64,000 bases of DNA, from assembly GCF_963678635.1 (NCBI RefSeq), contig NC_087066.1, positions 26,193,453-26,257,452 of the forward strand, given 5' to 3'. A program made the position numbers and the translations under genes. The notes beneath the pieces are model-generated. The model searched no databases. It was given only the letters and a program-made list of their open reading frames with translations, and was not told the DNA's origin. This DNA is from Symsagittifera roscoffensis. Taxonomy: Eukaryota; Xenacoelomorpha; Acoela; Convolutidae. This document shows positions 1 to 11,523 of this stretch, piece after piece (position 1 is the stretch's first letter; every line of letters starts with the position of its first letter).

Positions 1-795
1 AGCAAAAGTATTGAAATATTTGTGCTCGGGTTGATTTTTTCTTCAGACAAATTTGGATTTTTAACTAGCCATTTTTGACAAAATCTTAAAATATCATTCA
101 AAAATTATTGTTGTCTTGAGCTCAGATTTGAAAAGATTTTTCACCTCTGATTCTTTTTATTTAAGTTACGGGGGTTCAAAAGTTGCCATTTTGGCCAATT
201 TTGGACAATTAACGCGCGATTTATTTCGCGCTATTAACGCGTAAGCGGAGATTTAATACGTCTTAGAAACTGTTTTAAAATGGTTGAAGGAAGCGTTTTG
301 TCATAATTTATTTGTAATTAGAAGCAAAATCTATTACTTTGTACTTTATTGAGCGTGTGTGTGATAATTTTCACAAACTAAAAATTAAAAAAAAATTGGA
401 TCTTGTTAACTATTTCTCCCCCTATTTCGATTTTCAGAATTTCAATTTTGGCGGCCAAATTTTCAATAGTTTAAAACAATTTTCAGAAAATAAATATATT
501 TAAAATTTTGTAGCTAAATAGTGAGCAACACAAATACGAACTCGTAAAAATGAAAACCCACTTAATTGTTGACGTTTTTGAAATGCATTTTTTATATAGA
601 AATGGTAGGCAAAAATACATGGATAGGAGGGAAATGGTTAACAAGGTGCAATAGGGGGGAAATAATTAAAAAGATCCAAGAAATTTATTTCAATTTATTT
701 CATGATTTTTTTTTGTTATTTTCGCTCCATAGTTTTTAAACGGCCATCAAAACGTTCAGGGCTTCTCCCTGATACAAGCACTTTTGTTCCATTTT
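1..795 (+). repeat. TTAACGCG repeat, copy 1 (5' end outside window)
   Basis: This stretch matches the left arm of the foldback element at 3432-3946 in the same orientation. Shared blocks are the 'ATTTGTGCTCGGG' start, 'ACTAGCCATTTTTGAC', the CGCG core near 212-245 with 'TTAACGCG' on both sides, 'CTCCATAG' near 727, and the 'CAGGGCTTCTCCCTGATAC' stem near 758. The copy is cut by the window edge. No transposase or open frame is visible. It is best read as a diverged copy of a non-autonomous DNA repeat, but the family is not one I can name. Confidence 0.75.
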
Positions 796-1206
796 GTTGT
801 CTGAGCGCAACATGGGGTTCTACTATATTGATATTATTTTAGACCACAGCTCTTTTTCCTCCTCCCCCCACCGCTCACGTATTCAATATATAGTCTAACG
901 AGTGCTTTTACGAGGTCAAGTATGAACACCAAATATGTTTGCCGTGGCCTTTTTAGTATGTATGGAAATTTTATACTAATTGGACAATGTCGTCAACAAA
1001 TTTATATGTAAGAATTTGCAGGTGGGGGAAAGGGAAAAAGAGCCTAGACCACAAAAACCCAATATAATTAATTTTTTTTCTTAGACGCGCGATGTTTTTT
1101 AGGTTCATAATAAAATTCAACGCCTAAGTGAGAATAATTGCAGCGCTTAATTAGCCATTCTAATTTCAACCGAGGCAATTGAATTGGTTTCATCCTTAAG
1201 ACAAAA
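796..1206. other. intergenic, nothing recognised
   Basis: AT-rich non-coding DNA with pyrimidine runs near 850-870 and a purine run near 1023-1042. A weak CGCG motif near 1085 recalls the neighbouring repeats. I see no gene, RNA or clear element boundary. Confidence 0.5.
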
Positions 1207-1400
1207 ATTATTGATCCGACTTTCAAAGTAAGAGACGGAATATTTGCGCTCGGATTGGTTTTTGCTTATCTAGACGGCTTTGGACTTTTTAACCACCCAT
1301 TTTTGACTCCCAATTGCTAACTTGATCTATTTGGAATAATTAACGCGAAGTATGTTTTGTGCTACTAACGCGTAAGTGGAGATTTTATCCGTCTTAGGAA
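1207..1400 (+). repeat. TTAACGCG repeat, degraded copy 2
   Basis: A shortened, diverged copy of the repeat at 1-795. It keeps 'CCGACTTTC', 'GGAATATTTGCGCTCGG', 'CCATTTTTGAC', 'AATTAACGCG' and 'ACTAACGCGTAAGTGGAGAT' in the same order, with an internal deletion. A further short piece with 'ACTCCATAGACCTTACAGGG' lies near 1633-1680, so the region probably holds a broken copy with an insertion. Confidence 0.6.
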
Positions 1401-1525
1401 TCAAGACATTTCTTAGAAATCAAGCCAAATTGAAATGAGGCATGCTATTTAATCTATTTAACTTAGCTATATGATATATAAAACATTATACGCAAAAAAT
1501 TTAGGTTTTTTGCTAAACCTTCTTT

Positions 1526-1583
1526 GAATGGGATGAAAACGAAAAAAAATGAATGGGATGAAAATCTTTGAATGGGATGAAAA
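1526..1583. repeat. three short copies of GAATGGGATGAAAA
   Basis: The 14-base word GAATGGGATGAAAA occurs at 1526, 1551 and 1570, separated by A-rich spacers. It is a small local duplication with no coding meaning that I can see. Confidence 0.8.
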
Positions 1584-1861
1584 TGAAAAAAAAATTGAAT
1601 TTTTTTTTGAAAGTCTCATCACTTTTTTCTGAAGCAAACACTACTCCATAGACCTTACAGGGCGATCGGAGTTTTCAAGGCAGTCTTGTTTCAAGTAGTA
1701 TTCGATACTTCTTGTGGGAAACTCCAAGAATTATGTTTTTTCCTCCGAATGTTTTTTCCTCCGAAGAGGACGCCCTCCTCAGCGATTCGACCCTCAGCCG
1801 ACCCAAAGGTTCCCCCCTTTGGTATTTTTTAAGAAATCCAATTTTGGCCGACCGACCCTAA

Positions 1862-2015
1862 AATTTTTCTAAAGTCGCCAAAACAGCGTCTTTTTAGTGC
1901 TTTAGGTGAGCTTGGAAAATCAACTTTGTCGACTTAAAAAATTATGTCAAAATCCGCAAACCAACCCCCCCCCCCCGGAGAAAATCCTATATCCGCCCCT
2001 GTTCCAAATAACAGA
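1862..2015 (+). repeat. dispersed repeat B, copy 1
   Basis: Matches 50862-50975 in the same orientation. Shared blocks include the pair 'GTCTTTTTAGTGCTTTAGG' / 'GTCTTTAAGTGCTTTAGG', then 'GGAAAATCAA', and 'GAAAATCCTA' followed by 'ATCCGCCCCTG'. This copy carries a run of about 13 C before the last block. It lies directly beside the putative WSC exon. The element type is unknown. Confidence 0.7.
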
Positions 2016-2086
2016 AATATTGATAAGACATAACAAAGAGTTGGAATATTCAGATCTTTGTCCTAGTACGACAAGTATCGGTTTAC

Positions 2087-2602
2087 CTGTATAATGGGAA
2101 CAACCCGAGGAGTAAGAAGAAACGACTGATAATTTTGAGGTGCGCATTCTGCGATGACACCTTTATTCTTAGAACAAAAACACTCGTTCTTCTCCTGTCC
2201 AAAATTGGCAACCGAAAAGTGTCTTCCTGCGCAAAACAGCATGCAGTCTTTTGGGTCTAGAAGTAGAATAGGTTCGTTCAAAGCACTTGTTACTTCGGAA
2301 TCTCGTTGGATGCAACCGAGTAAAATAACTGATTTAAACGCTAACCTAAGAAAATCAGAATTTGAATATTCATTTGGAATATCGGGGACAAGAGATGAGT
2401 TCATATTATGGTTTGAACTTGAAATAGAGGAAAGTTCATTCTGTACACTTGGACTTGGCTGGGGTAATTTCGAACTTGCAAAAAAACTGACACCATGCGA
2501 TGTGATAGAATAATGAATCAAACAAAAGATAAAAGCAGCAAAGGCTAGCCAAAGCCTCAAACTTTTGATTTTTCGGCTGTTTTCCGGAATCAAAAGATGC
2601 AT
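2087..2602 (-). CDS. putative first exon of a type II membrane protein with a WSC-like domain
   Basis: The reading frame opens with Met at 2602 and runs leftward. Residues 1-14 are short and basic, and residues 15-33 form one hydrophobic segment (LRLWLAFAAFIFCLI), the pattern of a signal anchor. A Ser/Pro/Asn-rich stem follows (about 42-83). Residues 96-153 have GC, FC, ECFC and a further Cys (Cys97, 120, 124, 141, 143, 153), with an Asp after the first Cys. That spacing resembles the WSC carbohydrate-binding domain. A good splice donor (CAG then GTAAAC) ends the exon at 2087. Later exons would lie leftward, possibly outside the window. The open frame itself continues only to 2063. WSC domains on type II anchors are known in Golgi glycosyltransferases and sulfotransferases, but no catalytic domain is visible, so I do not assign one. 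The domain call is moderately sure and the gene structure is inferred. Confidence 0.5.
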
Positions 2603-2970
2603 AATAATTGTAATGATTGAAGCGAGAATTTAAAATTGAGGCGCAAACTTATCGTGGTTGTTGTCTGAAAAAAAAGACGACAGCTGTTGAAAGACAAATT
2701 CTTTAGGGGCATCAAGAGGAAGTTTTGCTCCAATTACATAATAATTGAATTTTAAGAGATTCTAATGAGCTTGGCAAGGGTTCGGAAAGAAAAAACTCTG
2801 GAATCTGCAAATTTTGTTTTTATTCAAAAAAAACTTAATTTGATCTGAATGCAATTATATTCTTTCACATGAAATTTTTTTGAAAGTTTTTTAGCAATTT
2901 TTTTATGAATTTTTAAAATAATTTTTTTTCATCGAAGTTATAAATACAACTTTCCTGGAATTTCACCATT

Positions 2971-3174
2971 TCAATATCTGGTCATTTTTATACTTGTAAA
3001 ACAACGAAAAAAATTGTCCTCGAAATGTCTTGTCTTCCTGTCGCGGCATAGACCTAGCACGGCTCGGTTGTACGTTTGGAAAGCTGTGAGAAGCAATTTT
3101 AAGTCAAGCACGTAGCTATCAAGTGAAACGATGGCGTAGCGATAACCATGTGCGCCTATTAGCATGCAAAACAT
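2971..3174 (-). CDS. possible coding fragment, unknown
   Basis: A 67-codon open frame, less AT-rich than its surroundings, upstream of the WSC exon on the same strand. The predicted peptide has a mixed, protein-like composition (HGYRYAIVSLDSYVLDLKLL) and no low-complexity stretch. I recognise no family. It could be an upstream exon, part of an old repeat, or chance. Function unknown. Confidence 0.2.
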   Translation of the reverse strand: MFCMLIGAHGYRYAIVSLDSYVLDLKLLLTAFQTYNRAVLGLCRDRKTRHFEDNFFRCFTSIKMTRY

Positions 3175-3431
3175 CCTTTAATCAAGCGCTCTTTTAGACA
3201 AATATTCAATTGAGTTTTTGAATTCTCTCGATTTGAGAGAAGGTGAAATTATAGTTTCTACCGATTAAGAATTACGTGAAATGCAGTTTACCAAATTGGT
3301 GTCACCAAAAGTTAACCGTTGTTCTTCATGAAAAAATATCGAAAGTCGACAAAAAATATGGAATTATATCCAAGAAAAAATCAAAAATTTCTATGAAGCT
3401 AGTGCGGTTGGAACAGTGAGTAAGTCACTCC

Positions 3432-5043
3432 TTTTTTGTTCCGACTTTCGATACGAAAGTAACGGAAAAATTGTGCTCGGGGTGGGTTTTTTTTCTTCAG
3501 ACAAATTTCGACTTTTTAACTAGCCATTTTTGACGGAATTTCTTATATCATTCAAAAGGTATTGTTGTCCTGAGCTTAAATTTGAGAAGATATTTCACCT
3601 GTGATCATTTTTCGTGAAGTTATGAAGGTTTGAAGATTACCATTTTGGCTAATTTGGGACAATTAACGCGCGATATAATTCTGCTATTAACGCGTAAGCG
3701 GAGATTTAATGCGTCTTATAAATCGTTCCAAATTGGTTCAAGTAAGCTTATTTGCCATATTTGATTTGTCGCCTATCACTTTGTAGTTTCTATGGCGTGT
3801 GGGGGGATGAATTTCATAAAAAGTTTCAATTAAAAAAAACCATTTTCATTTATTGCATTTAATTTTTTCATGTTATATCTGCTCCATAGACCTCAAGAGG
3901 CAGTCGGAACACTCAGGGCCTAGCCCTGATACGAGCATTTTTGTTTACATTGGCATGCTAATCGACACACATGCTAGTTTGCTAGGCCTATCCCTAAGTC
4001 GAAAATTGTCTTTGGATATTACCACTGCCTTCCAGAAAGGAAACAATTCTGCTACAAGAAAAGCAAGATTTTGAAAGGTTAATTCTACAGAGCAGCTGTT
4101 ATTTTCGTTTTGAAAACAAAAGAGGATACAACTAGCATAATAAAAATAATAGTTGAAACCATAAACCTGACAGTAAACGATTCTTTTTACTCTCATAAAA
4201 AACAATCACTGTTGCATAAGAAAAGATGATCGTGCAGGTTATTTATCTCTAAATCAATCAATAAAAAATCATCTGGTATGTTGGCTGCAAACTCAAAAAT
4301 ACTGAGTCAGTAATTCAAAAATATGGTTTTCTCTAAACATGATTTCGCCCTAGCCGATGCAGATATTAAAATTGGTCCAAAAAGTTGTTACACAGCTCAG
4401 TGATAGAGCGAATTTACAAAGATATTAATATTTTTATTTTCAAAAAAAACTTGCCGTGCAAATCCTTAAAGAAAGGTCATGTCTATTTAAAGAGAACCGC
4501 TTCACTTGTGTTTATTTCACTGTCTCATAACAAGAAAATGTTTATTATTTAAATCCAAACAAAACTGCTCGTATCAGGGCGAAGCCCTGAATGTTCTGAC
4601 TGCCTTTCAAGGTTTATGGAGCAGTAATAACATTGAAAAATTTTTTTCAATAAAACAAAATGCAAAAATTTTTTTTCTGAAATTTGAAACTTTTTCTGAA
4701 AATCATCCACCCACACGCTATATAAAAAAACAAAAGGATTTCGCTCCTTGTAACAAATCACTTATGGCAAATAAGCTTCTTTCAACCAATTTGGAACAAT
4801 ACGTTTATAGCGCGAAATATATCGCGCGTTAATTGTCTCAAATTGGCCAAAATGGCAGTCTTTACACCCCCATAGCCTTAAGAAAAATGATCACAGGTGA
4901 AATACTCTTTCAAATTTAAATTTAAGGCAACAATACCTTTTCGTCAAAAATGGCTAGTTAAAAAGTCGAAATTTGTCTGAAGAAAAAAACTCACCCGAGC
5001 ACAAATATTCCGTTACTTTCGTATGGAAAGTCGGAACAAAAAA
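3432..5043. mobile_element. foldback (long inverted-repeat) element
   Basis: The left arm 3432-3946 and right arm 4557-5043 are inverted copies of each other. The left begins TTTTTTGTTCCGACTTTC and the right ends GAAAGTCGGAACAAAAAA. The inner ends match too, with 'CGAGCATTTTTGTTT' facing 'AAACAAAACTGCTCG'. Both arms carry the CGCG core, 'CTAGCCATTTTTGAC' and 'CAGGGC...GCCCTGA'. The loop (3947-4556) has no transposase. This fits a non-autonomous foldback or MITE-like DNA element. Target-site duplication is unclear ('CACTCC' on the left, 'TGACTC' on the right). Copies at 1-795 and 1207-1400 are single arms of the same family. Confidence 0.8.
4386..4415 (+). ncRNA. tRNA-like D-arm (box A-like) in the foldback loop
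   Basis: The string CAGCTCAGTGATAGAGCG (4392-4409) is very close to the D-arm of many tRNAs. GCTC (4394-4397) pairs with GAGC (4405-4408) around a 7-nt loop AGTGATA. I cannot build a convincing anticodon arm. A weak T-arm-like 'GTGCAAATCC' lies about 50 nt downstream. It may be the head of a tRNA-derived SINE or a decayed tRNA pseudogene, or chance. Confidence 0.3.
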
Positions 5044-5690
5044 TGACTCAAATATGGAAACTGAAACTTTTTAGCCACATCTAAATTTAGGCTTGACCAT
5101 TTTATTATATCGGATTCTTTTACAAAAAAGTGAAAAAATGGCGAGAACTGGCCGAAATTAGTTGTTCATCGGATTTTAAAAATATGCTATTATAAGTTGA
5201 TTGTATTTTTCTGATTGCTTGCTACGGTATAGTTTGTTTGTGATTTTAATAACTTGATTAAAAAAACCAACTAAATTTTTTGATAACCTAAAGAAAAACA
5301 CTTAAAAAGATATTTTTCAATTCCGCTGAAGTTCAGTTTCATTGAATGGATAAAATTAAACTTATCTAACGACTATAAATTTAATTCACTTTGAATTAAA
5401 ATCCTTTAAGAATTGTTGGATGTTTTCTACTTTCATACCCTTCGCCACTTCGCAGTCAATTTTCCAGTTTGAAAAGTAATCTCAACGTTGTGATGGTACA
5501 ATAACATTACTTTTGCTTGTGCAAAATTAAAATTGAGAAAAAAAGCAAAAAAATATTGCACAGTTAGACGCAAGTCACTCTATGGTTTTTTTTGCAGTTG
5601 GTGAATTTTAACAAACATATTGCGTAGATTTTTACAAACTCAATTGTGCATCTTTTTTGTATTCAAATCTTTTAAATCAATTTCAAAAAA
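5044..5690. other. unique flank before the first retroelement
   Basis: AT-rich DNA with no gene that I can support. I looked here for the family's LTR (start TGGAACC, internal hairpin, 'GCGTGACGAGCAGAC') and found none, so the first element appears to lack a 5' LTR. Confidence 0.5.
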
Positions 5691-6586
5691 CCTTTCATGG
5701 AGCTAAACCTATTAATTGTACAATAACGACTGATAAAAATAACACTTGTCGTTTCCCTTAAATCAGCTGTAAATTCAATGATATCTTAAAAAAATTATTA
5801 AATATAAAAAAATACAAAAATTAGTTAGTATAAATCATAAACTGTTAGTATTATAATTCATCAAATCATCCCAGCTTCATCACCTAAAACATAACTGCAA
5901 ATTTCAAAACTAACAATCATCAAAACTAACACCTAACCTTAACGCTCCAATTTAAAACTATTAAAGCTTATCCTTACTTTCACTTAAATTAATTTTATTT
6001 AAATAACAGATCATCAAGGCTTCCTTTGGATCTTTAAATTAAATTATACCTTAATTTTTAAAATTTTAAATATTTCAATCCCTGATCATCAAGGCCTACC
6101 CTTGGATCAAATAGAACAATTTTGTTCTATACCTCTACATTTAATTAGTGTCTTACGTCCTCAAACGTCGACGATTCACTACCCAACCCTCATCAAAGAC
6201 CCAGAATTAACAGAATTTTGCTAAACAGTGAAGAACTTCGGTTACTCATCCTTCGCTTGATCCTACTCCTCTTAGATGACCCAGGCTAAAAAACTTAAAC
6301 TTAGTAAGTCATAAAACAGTATCTAGCGAACTACTTGCGCTTGTGAATCGGTTTACTATTCTCCAACCCTTGATCATAAATCTCAACCTCTAAGAAAGAT
6401 TACGTAGGTCAAATCTTAAGCTTAGAATTAGTCACCCAGAAAGTACAAATCATTCTCCGGAATCAATATACGCTTTTCTCTCCAACCAAAATATACGATT
6501 CAAGTTAAGCTAACCATAAAAAATTGGAAGAAATTTAAGGCATTAGAATCCCTAATCCAGGTTGTGCATCCATCAACCTAATCCTT
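5690..6586 (+). other. leader (5' untranslated region) of element 1
   Basis: Aligns with the leader of element 2 (52418-53259) through 'ACAATAACGA', 'CCCAGCTTCATCACCTAAA', 'GATCATCAAGG', 'CAAATAGAACAATT', 'GAAGAACTTCGGTTA' and 'GAATC..TATACG.TTTTCTCTCC'. It ends at the gag start near 6587. There is no open frame of note. It contains two copies of a short hairpin (listed separately). Confidence 0.75.
6009..6108 (+). promoter_or_regulatory. two leader hairpins (GATCATCAAGG ... CCTTGGATC)
   Basis: At 6084-6108 GATCATCAAGG pairs with CCTTGGATC around a 5-nt loop: a 4-bp stem, a 2-nt bulge and a 5-bp stem. At 6009-6032 a near copy has CTTTGGATC on its right arm. The same pair recurs in U2, U3 and U4 leaders, and a single copy lies in element 2 at 52720-52744 with a different loop. 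A role in packaging, dimerisation or translation is only inferred from position. Confidence 0.55.
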
Positions 6587-9500
6587 ATGTCAAGAGACAA
6601 TTTAGGAAACAAACAAACAATCATAATACACAATTGTTTAATTAATGACAAAAAATACGACCTCGCAATGACACCACACGGAAAATCAGTAGGATACATA
6701 AAAACAAAAAAAACAAACACTAAGAAAAAAGATAATTACAAAAACAAATTATTAGGAAAAGATTTTCAAAACGAAGAAACGCAGTCTCAGAATCAGAAAC
6801 AACCGCAACACACGAACTCCATAATTTAAAAGATTCAATCAACAAAAATCACCAAATAGGCAGTCAACTAAATTTCACAGATTCAGAAACCACATCACCA
6901 GCATCAATAAGGGGCAAACGGAAAAAAATTGTCACACAAACAAACCAATACGTTTGTACAATTAAAATTAACCTAAAAGACACATTGAAAACTACACATT
7001 AACACTAATACAACACAAAAGTGATTCAACTTGAAGATAAACCAGAAAGTTCAATACTCCCATTTTTAATATCACCATTATCTGAACCTCGTGGACAAAA
7101 AGAGTTTTGTAAAAATTAATTGCAAACTTATTCGAAAAAGGAGAAAGTCCGTGCACAAAAAAATTTCCCGATGTAAAAATGAAAAGACAACTTCTCGATC
7201 CCTATATCAAAGGTATATGTAGTCTCACATCATACTATGGAATCTACACCATAAAAATCAGATCACTAAATACATTTTATGACAAATATCTCATTCAAAC
7301 TGACGATGTCGATCTAGAATTTTCAAAAGGTTTTACAAAATACACCAAAAACATACAACACCGAAACTCACAATGAGCAAACTCGATTTTGACAAACGAC
7401 GTATTCTCACTTATCTATAGCTATTTATCTATATTAGAAATAAAAGAAACGGAAAGCGATTCACCTACTCAAACATCTCGACACACAATTTTACGACTGG
7501 AAATACATATATTTTCAAAATTTCTACATGAAATTCGAGAAAACCGAACAAATGATCAAATAACACAGAATGTTGAACACGATTCACAAAAAATCTTAGC
7601 ATGGTTCAAGATGGAATATTTTGGTTACATTATTGATCTTATTGAACAAGCAAGAAAACAGTTTTGACCACAAAACACAGATGATGAAACTGTACTAGCA
7701 GAACAATCAAACTATGTATGGGACCCTGAATGGTTTTATGAATTATTTATCAATATACCAACAGATGTATCAAGTCAAGCAATTAGCGCTATTTCTTCAA
7801 CTAAAGACTATGATAGAGTATATCCACTTACAGTTGACGCAACACCTTTGAACTATAACTCATTATTCTCTGAAAGAGCAGGAAATAACAGTTTAAGCTC
7901 CACATTCATAAATAATGATAATTTAAACGGAACAAGAAATCTTACACAACAAGATATACGAACCCCATCACATTTTACAAACAAAGAAATTAACGAAACA
8001 ATAACAACAAAAGTAGCAAAACGAAGCATTTCACCTATTCAACCAAATTTTACAACTCCAAAATTAAAAAAAACCAACGTTACAACAAACAGTCATACAA
8101 TCAACAGTAAAACCCTCTGTTGCGCAAAAATAATCAAAAATGAATTACCAAAAGGTCGACCAGTAACAAAACCGTCATACATTAGCATAGAATTAATTTT
8201 GCCGAAGACAATTATAACTACGTAAATGGATTAAAAACGACAAAAGCTAAAGCAAATACTCAACTATCTGCACAGTTGTACCACAACCGCTTTTAAACTC
8301 AGTAAATGTTCATGACCAACCACGATCCTCAAATGAACAAAATGTAAGCTATCCATTTTTTCAGCAACGTAAAAACAATACAAATAAATACTATACTAAA
8401 AATCAACCTCATCATTACGCACAAAGTTATTTTCCGTCAGATGATGATGAATACTATAATGAAAATCATCAACGATTTTCCTCTAACCAAAGACTTCGTT
8501 CTTACAGTATTGATCAACCAGATATTCTCGAACCATACACACAAAATGAACAGATAGGACAAGCTAGAACTAATCCAACACCTTAAAATAACAACTTTTA
8601 ACAACAAAATCCAGTTAATACACATTCATATAAACCAACTCGGATGCAAAATGAAATCCCACTACCATATTATTTACAACAACACGAAATAACGAAAAGC
8701 CAACTAACAAAATTTTCTGAAATGGCACACGCCGCCGAATCATTACAAATGACTATGAATCCAAACTTAATGGGTGGATCATCAAAAACATCAAATAAGC
8801 CACTAATGGTATTCACAGGCACAGATTTTATCTAAACGCAGTCACAGCAGAATTAATTCTAAATATAGGACCTGAACCAGTAAACACGCCACTTCTTCAA
8901 AATTGGATACAAACTACCCTTGATGGCGCAGCTCAAAAAATGGTTTTCAGTATTACCTATAGAAATAAAATCAGATTGGAAAATCTTCACACAAGAATTC
9001 TCCAAAAATGTTTGAATCAGAAAGAAACAAACAACATCAAAGAGTTTTAAGCAAAAAAATTTGTAAACTACCCAATGAAACAATAAAACAACTTGCACTA
9101 AAATTAGAAACACTAGTCCGGAAAGCATATTCACTTATTACTCATGATTAAAAATACAAAAATGACAGAAATCCTAAGGATGACTCTAACACCTCAATTG
9201 CGAAACATAGCAATAAAAAAGAGAGCATCACATCCTTCCTCAATCCGAGAACCAGAATTAGATTTTAGGAAACTAGTAGATAAACTAGAACAAGCAGAAA
9301 GCACACTGAATTTAGAAGAAACAAAAAAAAATATAATCTGTAAATAACATCCAAACCTCTACTTCACACATAAACAATATCAACAACTCTGATATCGATT
9401 TATCCGACAAATTCACCTAAATTTTTAAATATCTACGAGAAAAATCTGAATTTCAAAGGCAAACCATCATTTAAAAAATGGTGTAATTATTGTCGACGAT

Positions 9501-10230
9501 ACGGACATAGTATCGCTGAATGCAGACAAAAACAACAAAATAACCAGAATAAACCACAAAAATATAGAGAACCCAACAAACCTTTTCATCAATACATGAA
9601 GAAAGATCCAAATTTACCTAACTAAAACATTCATAAAAATGATAGTTCAGGAAAAACACTTCCAAAAAACTCCAATTACTCGAGACAACAATCACCTTAT
9701 AATACAAATTACAGAGGTCGATCACCAACCCAAAAAATTCATTAAGTTTTTCACAAAACAGATATAGTTGATCACATAGTCGAAAATGTCAACATCAAAA
9801 TAACTATTCAAGATCAAATTCAAATCATCCCGAATTTTCGTCAAATGACAGATCCCAGTCAAATTCTAGAAATAGAAATTTTTCAAATAATAGATCTAGC
9901 AACTCTTCATACAAACGATATAGAAACTTTTCTAACGATCGGAATAGAAACGATTCAATTCACAGAACAGAAGTTCAAGCTATAACAACAGACAACGAAA
10001 CTACTCCCAATCAACACTTAGGAATAACACAAGTTATCAAAATTCACAACAAAATTATAGGAGTAACACACCTAAACATCAAAGACAAATAAATCCAGTA
10101 CAATCAACTGAAAAAACTCAACCAAACCCCCCGGTATTGATAATAACGAAAGCACAGAATTGCAATTAAACAACATCAATTGCGAATTCATAGATAGCGA
10201 AAGTGATACAGAAATGCAATTTCGTTTAAC
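6587..10230 (+). pseudogene. gag: gag remnant, U1
   Basis: Gag is the structural polyprotein that would assemble the particle and bind RNA. The start ATG at 6587 (MSRDNLGNKQTI) matches the gag start of element 2 at 53260. Homologous pieces follow at 7179-7667 and 7848-8225. The capsid-type retrotransposon gag region lies near 8870-9140, and the CCHC zinc knuckle at 9482-9523 is intact (CNYCRRYGHSIAEC, spacing C-2-C-4-H-4-C). An S/N/R-rich basic tail follows (about 9650-10080). Many stops and frameshifts interrupt it, for example at 7086-7200 and after 8832. It cannot make a full Gag. Confidence 0.85.
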
Positions 10231-11523
10231 ATGATCAACATTGAAAATGACTATGAGCCAATTATATCTGAACAACCGACATATTCTCATATATATCAAA
10301 ACCATGACCAATCTCTTTTAAATTATTTTACAAGACATATACCCAATAATACAACAAAGGAAAAAATACAAAAACATAGAAGAAGAAGTATCAGACGACA
10401 AAAACACAGAATGCTCAAACACAAATAATATCTATCAAAATATACCAAAAGACACATTTGCAAAAAGAAAAAATATGGACAATCCCATTTCTTTTAGAAA
10501 GTCCAAAATCCAAACAATTGCAAACACCAGACCTTGAAATAGATTTTTAAATAGATTCTGGAGCAGAATCAAATAGTATAAACCTTCCCACTTGGAATGA
10601 AATCAAAATTCTTCATCCACAGTTGATACCCTTCAAAACAACAAGTAGACTATCAACCGCACGAGGATCAACCCTAGCAATGGAACAAAACAAACTCATG
10701 AGCAAACCTTTTAAAGAAACATTCCATATCACTGATATAAAACATAATATAATTGGAATACCATTTTTACGAAATATAAACCAACAATAAAAATCTTAAA
10801 TAAAAAAATTCATTTAAAGACAAACACACAAGAATGAAAAACACCTCTTTGACCGTTTTTCAAAAATTGAACAAACAACCACAATTTTTCTCAAAATTTT
10901 ACCCAAATAATCAGGAACGAAAACACCTGAAACCACTATCAGGAAACATGTTTAACTTTTCAATCAAACAAATTCACCAATATGATAAAAAGCAAAACAA
11001 AAAACATCTCTTTGTGTCTGACCTTGAAATCAGACCAATTCACAAATTTTTCCGAGTAATAATTTCATCTATTAACTACATGAAGGACTCAAGTTCTGAT
11101 ATGATTTCCCTACACATATATAACAATTCACCATATAAAATAATCTTACCTCTAGCACTCTTAGGTTATTTTCAAACTAACGCGACAGTTTCTCCCACGA
11201 AAAAATAGCGTATCGAATAAATAATATTCTACAACTTTTAGGTATATGTCAATCAACAATTTTTGATGAAGAATTGTCAATTAACAATATTTTAAGCAAT
11301 GAAAAACAAAATACAGATTATTTCACAAAGACACCCTATTTCAAACCAACACTTCAATTTTCAAAATATACGAAAGAACAACACAAATTTTTAACAATGT
11401 TTATTTTTCAACACTCTCAGATAACACAAAAAGAATTCGAACAACTAGCTGACCTATTATTAAAATACCCAAAAGTTTACGCAACATCAAATATTGATGT
11501 AGGAAAAATAAATGCACTATTGT
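10231..11523 (+). pseudogene. pol: protease and RT N-terminus remnant, U1
   Basis: Starts at the acidic linker (NDYEPIISEQP). The retropepsin active site D-S-G-A is readable near 10554-10565 but is preceded by an in-frame TAA shared with U2 and, in altered context, U4. About 40 bases of protease are missing after 10679. The RT-proximal region (10834-11585) matches element 2 at 57720-58400, including the NTDYFTKTPYFKP block. The frame ends at the unit junction near 11523, before any RT catalytic motif. Confidence 0.8.

Larger units (their letters stand above)
5931..11523 (+). repeat. tandem unit U1
   Basis: First of four head-to-tail units. It runs from the leader word ACCTAACCTTAACGCTCC to the middle of the RT N-terminal region, where 'AATGCACTATTG' is joined to the next leader. 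It is about 5.6 kb and, unlike U2, keeps the central gag segment (8104-8619). It shares with U2 a deletion of about 40 bases in protease (after 10679). Confidence 0.85.

Noticed and set aside
2154-2513. A 119-codon plus-strand frame.
   Set aside because: It is antisense to the WSC-like exon, whose membrane anchor and cysteine pattern are the better explanation.
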